DNA of 64,000 nucleotides from Alternaria dauci (Eukaryota; Ascomycota; Dothideomycetes; Pleosporales; Pleosporaceae), in the NCBI RefSeq assembly GCF_042100115.1, contig NC_091275.1, forward strand, positions 3,224,001 to 3,288,000. Direction: 5' to 3'. Position numbers and translations under genes: made by a program. Under the pieces are notes generated by a model. That model did no database searches. It was not told the origin of the DNA and saw nothing but the letters and a program-made list of their open reading frames with translations. Every line of letters begins with the position of its first letter. The stretch's first letter is position 1. Shown here one piece after another: positions 54,941 through 64,000 of this stretch.

Positions 54941-55706
54941 GAACACACCACTGTCGACGCAGTGACGTAGAGTTTCACCGTGTGGTGCTAATGATCGTGT
55001 CCAAGTGAGATCGAACCTTTTTTTCGTTATGGGCCAGACGGGCGCTACAGATACCCGTGGAAACCTTAGTATGCGCGGGGAGATCTTTTAGGTTGGCCAT
55101 GATAATGGATGATGTGAAGGGTACGGGTGGCATGCCAGTGAAGCATGTACTACGCCTTTGCACGGCTTGGGGAAACGAACATGATACGTATGAAAGCTAT
55201 GACTTGTATAATATATTCGTAATGATTTTTTAATGGATATCTATTCATTCTGTGTCTTGGTGTTTCTGTGGGAATGCGTATAGCTGGCTGAGTGGTGGTG
55301 TTTTGGTACCCTCGGGCCTCGGCGATTATGTGGGGCGAAAGTTGTGGTCATGTATCTTGTGATTCAACAAACTGTATGATGCTTGATGTCTGTTTCGTGC
55401 AAGCTCTTATCAAATTCCAAAGCCCCGATGAAGATTGTTGACAAGACTTCATGTCCGGAATACCCCGCACGATGAAGATATTGAACAAGCGCGGAGACGA
55501 CAAGTCACCAGCTTTGCTGCGGCCAACAGCTGCAGGGGGCAACGAAGTGTGCAAAGCCCATCATTAGAAATTTGTCGTGGTTCTCGCGGGTGCTGAATTC
55601 GTCATTAAACATTGATTACAGCTACACTATATGTAGTCATATGTTCTACTCTACTACTACAACAACATCATTCATCTCGTCGTCAAAAGCACTCCAAATC
55701 TCTCCC
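54941..55706. other. intergenic: convergent 3' flanks of Rrt8-like and phosphatase genes
   Basis: About 770 nt. An AT-rich piece near 55200-55250 may be a terminator region. No gene is supported. Confidence 0.5.
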
Positions 55707-57904
55707 CTAATCCTCCTCACTCGGCTCGCCCCTTCCCAATCCAAAGCACTCAGCCATGTTGTAAAAGATATCAATGCTGTTGTACGTTCCCTGGAAAAGC
55801 TCCTTGCAAGGACCCATAGCATACACAGGCTAGTATTAAAAGTCAGCGTACGTCTCACAGCAAGCACAAAGGGAAAAAGACTTACCACATCGGTCAAGGA
55901 ATGCACACCCTGGTCGTTCTCAACGGGCAGCGTACCATTGAGCAAGATACCGCCCGCGCCATCCTTGGGGTTGGCATAGTTATCGCCGCTATCTTCTTCG
56001 AGCTCGACGGCGGGACGGCGAGGTCCGTCTTTACGCACGGACCAGTTCTCGCGGCGATCAGGGTCCGCCATGAGGCCTTGGAAGAGCGTGTAGCGGGGAT
56101 CCCAGTTGGAAGGGAAGTTTGCTTAGCCAAAAGTCAGTACATTTTTCTCACATACAGTTCGCAAGGGGTAGGGATGCTTACAGTCGGTGTAGGTCAGGTT
56201 TCCGGTGTTGATGTACTGGGATTCACCGGATTGCTCGTACACGCCGATGGCGTCGCGCTTCTTGCGGTCTACGTTTTGCGCGGCGAGGTAGTGCGTATCG
56301 ACTGAGCCCATGACGTCGAAGCCGTGGCCGTGGTCGGCGGTAACGAGGATTAGAGTTTCCTTGAGGCAGTCGGTTTCGTTGAGGTGGGCGATGGTGGCTT
56401 TGACTGTGTCGTCGAGCTCGAGCAATTCACCGAGCGCGCGGTCATAATCAAGGGCGTGCATCATCTTATCAATCGACGCAGCCTCAGACATTAACAGCCA
56501 TCCTTTGTCTCCAGAACGTGTCTGGAGGATGTCAATGGCCTTGAGGGTCATTTCTTTGAGTCCGGGCTGGTCGAGGGCGGGCGACCTATCACCAGTGGGC
56601 GAGCGTGTTTGGTTTAGGTTAGCGCGGTAAACGTTACGATCGAGCCACTTGGCCATGTTGGAGGTACTGAAGATACCGAGGGCCTTCTCCTCGCTGCTGG
56701 CAGACAGGAGGGCAGTGCGGTTCTGGATGATCTGGTAGTCTTGCGCGGCGAACTCATCGTAGTAGTTCTTGTCCTGGTAAGTAACACCACCAAGCTCAGA
56801 TGGATAAAACTGCTCAGCACCACCGCCGAAGATGACATCAAGAGGGACGTTGGTCCAGGTGTAGTTCTGAAGTCCGTTCAAGTAGGTGTCGACGATGGCG
56901 CCGTATTCGCCACGGAGACGGGTGTGGGATACCAAGGCAGCAGGAGTGGCATCGGCAATGAAGGCTGTGGAAACGATTCCGACGTGACCTCCAGTAAGAC
57001 GGTGGAAAATCTCGGCAATGCTCTCAACCTTGGGGTCGTCAAATGGATCCTTGCTGCTGTCCGCGTAGACGTTCAAGCAGTTGACGGTCGACTTGTGGCC
57101 AGTGTTGAGCGCAGCAGCAGAGTTGGCGGAGTCAGTGATGAAGCTGTCGATCGAGTGGGTCATCTGGTGGCCAACAACAGGGAACTTGTCCATGGCCATG
57201 GTGGACTGGTATTTGCCATTGATCTGCTTGTGGCCGATCAAACGAGCAGCTGTAACCATGTTAGACTGCTACCCAACAGAAAAAAGCACGCACAGATAAC
57301 GAACCAGTAATCATGTTGGTGGTCATTCCATCACCGATGAAGAGAATAATGTTCTTCGCCTTGCGCTCCTCGGCCAGATCGCGAACGAGCCAGGTGGCTT
57401 CCGTCTTGCTGCCGTTGTTGTAGCTGAGAGTAGCAGTGTACTCGCCGGGCTCGTAAAGAGCAATGCGGCGGTAGGCTTTGGCCGCGACATTGACGAAAGA
57501 GGGCTTTCGCGCGTCGCGGGCGAAGAGGTCCTCGTACCAAGTGAAGTTCCACTTCTCCAGTTTGGGCTCTTCGAGACCGAAGAACTCTGTTACTGGCTTT
57601 GCCTCTTCGCCCTTCTTGCCAACAGTGAAGGTGAACTGCTCATCCAGAGGTAGACCGTTGAACTCGGATCCGTTCGTGGGCTGGTGAACCTCGAGACGGA
57701 TGTCGAAGTACTGACCGGCGAGGAAGTCGGCCCTGGATTATTGTTTAGCAATTGAGTCCTGACCTCATACAATTGACATGCTTACTGGTCAGGAGGGAAA
57801 ACGCAACCAAGCGTTGGGCAAGCTCCCAAACGGCGGAATGTCTGCGCGGAGACAGATCCCACCAAAAGGGCCGCAGCCACGACAGCTGAGCAAGTACACT
57901 TCAT
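55707..57904 (-). CDS. secreted alkaline phosphatase
   Basis: This is a metal-dependent phosphomonoesterase. Five exons (57786-57904, 57305-57732, 56182-57249, 55886-56121, 55707-55829) give 657 residues in frame. A signal peptide is clear (CSAVVAAALLVGSVSAQ, cleavage near residue 20), so the enzyme is extracytoplasmic. An N-terminal extra domain (about 20-155) precedes the catalytic core. The metal site FIGDGMTTNMITAARLIG is followed by the nucleophile serine in DSANSAAALNTGHKS. Further on are GIVSTAFIADATPAA, LMSEAASIDKMMHALD and the metal ligands in LVTADHGHGFD. The C-terminus keeps GVHSLTDVPVYAMGP, with the late metal-binding histidine. Several N-glycosylation sites (NYT, NQT, NGT) occur. 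The family induces such enzymes on phosphate starvation; no regulatory site was verified here. Confidence 0.93.
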
Positions 57905-59273
57905 AGCGAACGCGATTGAGAGTTGAGTAATTGGGCAAGGCTCTCAAAAGTGCGATGGGCCAGCATTTGGGGAAGCTGTTCCCCAACCTTTATAAGTATG
58001 CAAAGCTCCCCGGACCTGCATACATGCATCTAGTCAAATGAGACTATATCCCGCATACCAGGCTACCAGGGTCCACATGTCATACCGGCGGCATGTCTTC
58101 CTATGCAGTACAAGTCGCCTCCAGGTGCGTTTACCCGTCCCTCGTGCGACAACGCAGCGCTCTTACTGCTCGAGACGACGACTCCAGTTACCTGGACCCA
58201 GTCCACATTCCGCTGGCTTGGTCCGCGCCACGAGCCACTGCCATCATCGAGAATATCAACGAGCTGCCGGATTGGGGTAGACATGCACGTTTCTGCCAAT
58301 CGTTGGATGGCCTGAGGAAGATAGCTTGGCGTGGCTTAGGATCCCTTGGCATCACGTTCCGGACAGCTGGATTCTGATTCGCTGTGCGATGGTTCTTGCA
58401 TGGGGTCCAAAGTCTGCGTCTCTTTAGATTTCTCCTTGGCAATGGAGTATTGGGAGCGGCTGGGAATTTCGATGCATGCTGTGTGCTCCGGACGGCGTAA
58501 TTTCATTCGCCGCAGCAGTGACGGCCGGCGACACGACTCGAAAAGCTTTGCTAGCCGGCCTTGTCAACGGAAATGTTGCCTGCGAAGTGGAGGAGGATAG
58601 CCCTGGAATAGTTCGCTCGCAGTTCCAAGGTTCGGCGAGGCCTGGCGTCACGTGCCAGCGGCCGGGTACCTTTTCCAGCACGCATGGTCCACGCCATACA
58701 AGAGAAAAATTAAACACCCTACTAGGTAACTACAGAGAGCGATTCATTTTCCCCCGTGTAGCGATATTTTACCTAGGCGACTACGTGGGTGGCGTCTGAT
58801 TTTCCCCTTGTATAACGTGGTCCAACTGCCGCATCCTGTCAACCACAAGAACTCCAAATTGTCAGCTTCATCTAACCCTTATCTTCGAGCGCATCCGAGC
58901 GGAGCTTTTTCGGCCGCGTTAACACTGCGCAACAGCGATGTAGTCTGTCGCGTGCTCATACCCACGGGCGCTGTTGGAAAACCCCTGCCCAGGCATGCTA
59001 CAGATGAAATGCAGCCCGATGGAGACACAGAAACCCCAGAAAGCGGCTACAGATCGCGACACGCAGCGGGAACCAAGGGTCTTTCCAGATCTCGCGTCTG
59101 AAACGACGATAGACATGCTTTCGATTGGTGTTCGACGCCAGCTGTCCATCAGGGTAACGCCTTGATCGGCTCTAGTTGGTGTGGTCCGCCGACGTCACCA
59201 CTTTGAGACCATCGATCCAAGGTTTGTTGATGGTCAGGTACATAGACATGGCTAGGCCCATAGCGCGTCTTTA
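57905..59273. other. intergenic: divergent promoters of phosphatase and photolyase
   Basis: About 1.37 kb. A 107-codon ORF (58476-58799) has no coding-like features. Two GATC motifs close to the photolyase start are listed separately. Confidence 0.5.
59164..59217. promoter_or_regulatory. paired GATC motifs upstream of the photolyase (possible light-response element)
   Basis: GATCG at 59164 and CGATC at 59213-59217 stand about 50 nt apart, 57-110 nt upstream of the first photolyase ATG. Fungal White Collar complexes bind GATC-type pairs, and phr genes are typically light-induced. The motif is short, so this is a suggestion only. Confidence 0.25.
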
Positions 59274-61114
59274 ATGTTTCGCTCCAAACGCGTCTTCTTA
59301 TCGCAAGCTCTCCGTGGGCCGTCAGCTACTCGACCTGGGTGTAGTAGTGCAAAAGTGCAGCTGCCAATCCGCGCGTTTCGACACGCGACACCTTTCCTAG
59401 GTAGAGCATCGCCGAAGCATTCCGCAAAGCCGGACAAATCGCAGGCGCATGCGAAAATGTCCAAGAGAACGTCTTACGACCGCTCCGAACTCGGACATAC
59501 GACCCTCAAGCGCGCGAAACAGGTAGACGGTAGGTTGGGCCGGAGAACATGCAGATAAGATAGACGCTGACTCCGTGCCTAGAGAATCTGCCATACGATC
59601 AAGTTCAAGAAGCTCTCGGCGCGCAAGATGAGGTCAAAGACGTGACCAAGGTAGCTCATTGGTTCCGGCCTAAAGACCTCCGCATTCAAGACAATACCGC
59701 GCTGCACCATGCTTCTGAGCTGGCGCAAAGCGCAAAGAAGCCTCTCGTATGTTTCTACATCAATTGCGCTGCGGACGAGTCATGGCACGGGACCAGCCCT
59801 GCACGAGTGGACTTCATGTGTGAGGGGTTGCGCATCATGCAGAAAGAGCTCAAGGAATTGAACATACCACTAGTTTTTCTAGAATGCGAGGACAGGAAGA
59901 AGATTGTAGAGACGGCAGTTGGGTGGTTGAAAAAGCAGGAGGTTTCACACGTATTCGGCAACTACGAATATGAGATTGATGAGATGCGGAGAGACCTGAA
60001 GCTCTGCAAGACCGCTGGCGATGGCATCCAGGTCTCGTTGTACCATGACCAGACAGTCGTCGAGCCTGGTACCATGCTCACAGGTGCTGGAACGCCCATG
60101 AAGGTCTTTACGCCGTTTCACAAAGCTTGGCTTGCAAAGCTGAAGCACGAGCCTGAGCTGCTGGACACCAGCCCTCCACCCGCCGCAAATCCCTCGTCTG
60201 CGAAGAAGGAGCTTAAAGATCTCTTCGATACACCCGCGCCAAAACCAGCAAAAGACAAGCAGTTCGAGTCGGAAGAAGACAAGAAGAAGATACGAAAATT
60301 GTGGCCTGCAGGTCATGCTGCAGGAGCAAAGCGCATGGATGCATTTCTCAAGCAGATCGATCACTATGCCGCCACGCGCTCCAACCCTGCCGCAAACAGC
60401 ACATCCCGCATGTCCGCCTACTTCAGCGCGGGTATGTTCTCCGTACGCGAAGCCCTGCAAAAAGTCGTAGACTACAACCACGGCAGCACCGATTTCACCG
60501 AAGCCAAAGCCTCCGCCGGCGTATACGGCTGGGTCCGAGAAATCGTCTTCCGAGAACTGTACCGCCAAACCACACTAACCACACCCCACACGTCGATGAA
60601 CCTGCCACAGAATCTCAAATTCGATGCCGTAGAATGGGAAGACGATCAAGAAGGCTGGGAAAAATGGTACAAAGGACAGACAGGCGAACCCTTCATCGAC
60701 GCAGGCATGCGCCAGCTCAACGCAGAAGCATACATGCACAACCGGCTCCGCATGAACGTATCTTCGTACCTGTACTGCAACCTCCTGCTCGACTACCGGC
60801 GTGGCGAACGCTACTTTGCCGAAACACTAATCGATTGGGATCTTTCTAATAACACGCAAGGCTGGGAGCCGTCGTACACGGTCTTCAATCCGGTGTCGCA
60901 GGCGGAGAAGAATGATCCGGATGGTGATTATATAAGGAAATGGGTGCCGGAGCTCAAGGATGTCAAGGGTAAGGCGGTGTTTGCGCCGTATGCGAGGTTG
61001 GAGAAGGGCGAGTTTGAGAAGTTGGGGTATCCGAGGCCACATGTGGATTGGAAGGAAACGAAGGCGAGGGCGCTGGATAGGTTTAAGAGGGGGTTGAGGA
61101 ATGCGGATATTTAG
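59274..61114 (+). CDS. PHR1: class I CPD photolyase with possible mitochondrial N-terminal extension
   Basis: The enzyme repairs cyclobutane pyrimidine dimers with blue light, using FADH and an antenna pigment. Two exons (59274-59529, 59583-61114) give 595 residues from the first ATG. The antenna domain starts with VAHWFRPKDLRIQDNTALHHA. The FAD domain carries GVYGWVREIVFRELYRQ, GEPFIDAGMRQLNAEAYMH and NRLRMNVSSYLYCNLLLDY. It closes with RRGERYFAETLIDWDLSNN, WEPSYTVFNPVSQ and PHVDWKETKARALDRFK. The first 61 residues (MFRSKRVFLSQALRGPSATR and onward) are Arg/Ser/Ala-rich and look like a mitochondrial presequence. A second ATG at 59457 (MSKRTSYDRSELG) would make a 534-residue form for the nucleus. 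A linker with LFDTPAPKPAKDK is a variable insert. Confidence 0.94.
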
Positions 61115-62601
61115 GTTGGGAGTGGAAGAGGGTGGGTGATACCATTTAGATGGGTTGGAAGAAGGGTCGATGATAGATACCATGTTGAAGGCTTTAGAAT
61201 AATGTAAAAGGATTGATACAACACATGTTTCTTAATGTCCTTGCTTTGCCCGCCCCCTCTCGCAAGCAAGTGGAGTCTGATTGCTGCGTTTGTTGACTAT
61301 ATCCTGATGACGAGTTTGTGCATTGCTCGGACGAAAAACTCGTGTATATCTTGATACTGAACGTTTGTGTCAAATCCACCACATTGTAAAGGTCAATCTG
61401 TTCAACGATAATAATAGCGTCATACGAATACCTGTTACACAGTAGGTACCATCGCATTCAATAATCGCTACAAAAGTTCTATTAGAATTTCTTCTCCCCA
61501 AACACATTAAGCGTTTTCTAGAGTCGATCTGTACTACGTTGCATTAGTATCTAATCCTCGGCTTCCACCGCGCCTTTGCGTAGAAAAGATAACATCTACT
61601 TTGCAAGAACATTCTCTTACCAATAAACAAAAATCCTGCTATGGTCTTGGTCGGCATGCGTCTTCGCTGGGTGGTCGAGCCTGATGTCTTATAAAAAGCC
61701 TCACATTTACCTTGTCGCAACTAAAGAGTCGTAGAGAGATAAACGGTAGCATACTAAACACATTAAAAAGAGAGTTTACTGCTGTCTATGTTGTGTATTG
61801 CGCTCGGCGTGAATCACGGGTATAATGTGCGACTAGTTCAAGTAGAGAAAAAGGTAGTTTTACCAAGAGCTGCTTTGGTTGCTTTGGCTTTGGTGTAAGT
61901 CGTCTACAGCGTATTTTTCCAACTCTTGAAAAACAGTACTACAAACCTTACCGCTCGTATTATTTGTGTAGGTTAGGCGAAGACGCTTACCGCTGTGTGT
62001 ATATACTATCTGTATACTTGCCATGTAGTCATCCGCCATCATAATGCCAGACACTATCCTCACAATACGGCTCCCGTAGATGCCACACACAACAAGATGT
62101 AGACACATACACAAAAGGAAAAAAGGCACAACAATTACCGTTTCGCGAATATGTATTATCACTTAAACAGGCACCCTCTCCCAGGTTCCACCAGACCGTT
62201 CCACGCCACCATCCCTGATATAAATATAATACATGAGGCAGATAGACAAGAACATATTCATGTCTATTACCCGATTTCAAGGCCAGCAAGACCCAGCCTC
62301 TTCTTCCCATCTCCTTCTTTCCCGAATCCCCCCTTCCTCCCTTTCTCTTGCCCAAAGCCAACCAAGTTAAAAACGACAACAGTAAGAACCAGAAAAAACT
62401 CCTGGTATATATTACCCCAGTCCCCCAGCTCAATCCAAAGTTAACCAAAACAAAAAAGGCGTTGTATGTTCTGTGTATACTTTGAAAGCATATAACCTTC
62501 AAACCCTCCTCTTTTATGCCAACCAACCAAAACAAAAATCCGCGCCGTAAATAATGCTTCCAACAGATCTGACCAGAAAAAAAAACAAAGGAGAAAATAA
62601 C
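61115..62601. other. intergenic: convergent 3' flanks of photolyase and Sec2-like gene
   Basis: About 1.5 kb, AT-rich from 61440 to 62150. ORFs at 61860-62162 and 62029-62535 (minus) have no family signature. This is the longest convergent gap of the window, with no RNA gene found. Confidence 0.5.
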
Positions 62602-64000
62602 TCAATCAAAAGCTCCCGGCATACTCATACCCTTCCCCACCGTCCCCTTTGAAGGAGAAGACACCGGAATCCTCAGACTAAGCCGATTACTGTTGCCACT
62701 ACTCTCTTCCTTCCTCCCACTCTGCAAAACAGGAGCCGGATTCGAAGACGAACGCTGCCGCTGCATGACCGGTTTCTCCAGCGACCTTCTAACTTCGTCC
62801 TGGAGTTGTGCTTCAGCATCTCTTTCAATCTTCCTCTCTTCCTCTACTGTCAACGACGGTATCGACAAGCTGGTGGCGGCAGCAGCAGGCGTCGTCGCCT
62901 CATTCCCTTGTGCCGGCGTCGCTTCTCCATCTTCTTCATGCTCGCGTGGCGTATCCCGTCCAGATACCGCTCCTGACGATACATCATCCCCCGAGATAAT
63001 CGTCTTGCCAATCGAAATCCTCTTGGCCCCATCCCCCCTCTTACTCCGAAACGGATCCTCCTCCTCACTCTTCCTCACCGACACCGCCCTCACCGACCCA
63101 CTCTCCGTAATATCCCTCGGCTCAAACGAAACCACACTCTCCTCACTCATCCTCCCCTCGTGATGCTTTCCCTCCTCACCATTACTTAGCGACGGACTCC
63201 TCGGTCCATCCCTCAACGGCACAAACGCCGGCACCACGCCACCCCCCACCCTCGTCCAAAACATCCTCTCCCTCAACCTCACGCTCTCCTCCCACGCCCC
63301 CTTCTTCTCCTCCTCCGTCTCCGCGCGCCAATGTCCCGCAGCCACCATCCTCAAAAACCCAATATAATCGCACGTAGCCCGCACGCGCCCCAGACACCAA
63401 TCACACAACGGGTAGCGCTGCGAGTCCTCCGTATCCGCCGGTTTGAACCTAAATTTCCGCGCGTACTCGTCGCCCTTGCGAGCCTCGCCGCACAACGAGC
63501 ATGGGAAAACCGGGACACGGAATTTAGATGACGGAGTCGGGTTGGGCTCTACGACCAAGGAACCAGACGTAATGCTATTGAGCACGGTACGGCGCGCCAT
63601 CCACGAGAGACCGGGTGCGATGTCGAGACGCAGTGTTGGTTCGATATCCTCGACGAGGGCGCGCTTATAAAACTTTTCGTCCTTGAGATTCGGCATGCCG
63701 GCCGTGGCTACGGATTCGCGGGGCGAGTTTGTGACGGAGCTGGGCGACTTTGATGGTAACGATGTCGTGGAGCTATTCGTCAGTGAGCCAAGGCCAAGGA
63801 CATTCAGACTACTATAATTTCCGCTCGAAGCACGACTCGCCGGGGCCGAGCGCGCGCTGATCTTGAGCATGTCCTGAAATTCTTTAAAAGCAGTAAGATC
63901 GGAGCGCAGCACGGGGTGGATGAGATGGGAAAAGTGGAGCGGGTGATCGGGGCTGATCTCGTCGGTGCCCGGGGTACTGGGTGTTAGGTTCATGGCCTCG
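62602..64000 (-). CDS. Sec2/Rabin-like Rab exchange factor, C-terminal part (cut by window edge)
   Basis: Sec2-type proteins activate the Rab Sec4 on secretory vesicles. The visible 466 codons are open to the right edge, so the N-terminal coiled-coil exchange domain should lie beyond 64000; the ATG at 63993 is probably internal. The conserved block is HPLHFSHLIHPVLRSDL then FKEFQDMLKIS, followed further on by PTLRLDIAPGLSWMARR and a cysteine cluster: VFPCSLCGEAR, then RYPLCDWCLGRVRATCDYI. The four cysteines in two Cys-x2-Cys pairs suggest zinc binding. GFLRMVAAGHWR follows, as in fungal Sec2-family proteins. The last 200 residues are disordered, Ser/Glu/Arg-rich. The Sec2 name rests on recognition of this fungal C-terminal block and is uncertain. 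Confidence 0.72.
   Translation of the reverse strand, partial: EAMNLTPSTPGTDEISPDHPLHFSHLIHPVLRSDLTAFKEFQDMLKISARSAPASRASSGNYSSLNVLGLGSLTNSSTTSLPSKSPSSVTNSPRESVATAGMPNLKDEKFYKRALVEDIEPTLRLDIAPGLSWMARRTVLNSITSGSLVVEPNPTPSSKFRVPVFPCSLCGEARKGDEYARKFRFKPADTEDSQRYPLCDWCLGRVRATCDYIGFLRMVAAGHWRAETEEEKKGAWEESVRLRERMFWTRVGGGVVPAFVPLRDGPRSPSLSNGEEGKHHEGRMSEESVVSFEPRDITESGSVRAVSVRKSEEEDPFRSKRGDGAKRISIGKTIISGDDVSSGAVSGRDTPREHEEDGEATPAQGNEATTPAAAATSLSIPSLTVEEERKIERDAEAQLQDEVRRSLEKPVMQRQRSSSNPAPVLQSGRKEESSGNSNRLSLRIPVSSPSKGTVGKGMSMPGAFD

Noticed and set aside
58476..58799. 107-codon ORF between phosphatase and photolyase
   Set aside because: No family similarity, mixed codon use, and several competing ORFs overlap it on both strands.
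1..64000. CRISPR arrays, bacterial operons, insertion sequences, viral insertions
   Set aside because: None seen. The sequence is fungal nuclear DNA, no regularly spaced repeats occur, and no transposase, reverse transcriptase or viral replicase motif was found.

Overview
The window is nuclear DNA of a filamentous ascomycete, most likely a Dothideomycete (Pleosporales-like). The evidence is short GT-AG introns (about 44-175 nt), many interrupted genes, several HET-domain genes, a PH protein and a Sec2-type exchange factor of the fungal kind, and a Rac GTPase ending in a CAAX box. There are no operons. I placed 27 protein genes (26 complete, 1 cut by the right edge), one intron-containing tRNA-Cys, and one probable decayed coding segment. 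Exon boundaries were read by eye and checked for frame continuity. They are predictions, not transcript evidence.

Left part (0-7 kb): an SV2/sugar-porter-like MFS transporter, the chromatin assembly factor subunit CAC2, and an RWD-domain protein. Between 7 and 21 kb lies an accessory region: three HET-domain genes (one a HET-ankyrin-transmembrane protein) around the mitochondrial copper chaperone SCO1 and a tRNA-Cys, followed by an AT-rich patch and a broken coding segment. A fourth HET gene sits at 32.7-35.2 kb.

Middle (21-32.6 kb): a PH-domain protein, an atypical short-chain dehydrogenase lacking the catalytic tyrosine, the mitochondrial ribosome assembly methyltransferase RSM22, and a berberine-bridge-type FAD oxidase followed by a DHA1 multidrug-type transporter. 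These last two may form a small metabolic pair.

Right part (35.7-51 kb) is dense housekeeping DNA with many head-to-head and tail-to-tail pairs: PDCD5, VMA22, SHY1, CENP-T, CMS1, Rac, a UBXN4/erasin-like UBX protein, an Arb2-domain protein, mitochondrial uS14m (MRP2) and a UFL1-like protein. From 51 to 64 kb come a repeat-rich disordered protein ending in an EF-hand-like loop, an Rrt8/EI24-like membrane protein, a secreted alkaline phosphatase, a CPD photolyase with two possible starts, and the C-terminal part of a Sec2-like Rab exchange factor.

Four genes serve mitochondrial respiration or translation (SCO1, SHY1, RSM22, MRP2). Two serve chromatin or the kinetochore (CAC2, CENP-T) and each has an ACGCGT hexamer upstream. 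The least ordinary material is the HET-rich stretch with its decayed neighbour, the UFL1 homologue in a fungus, the repeat protein, and the 11-nt microexon in PDCD5.
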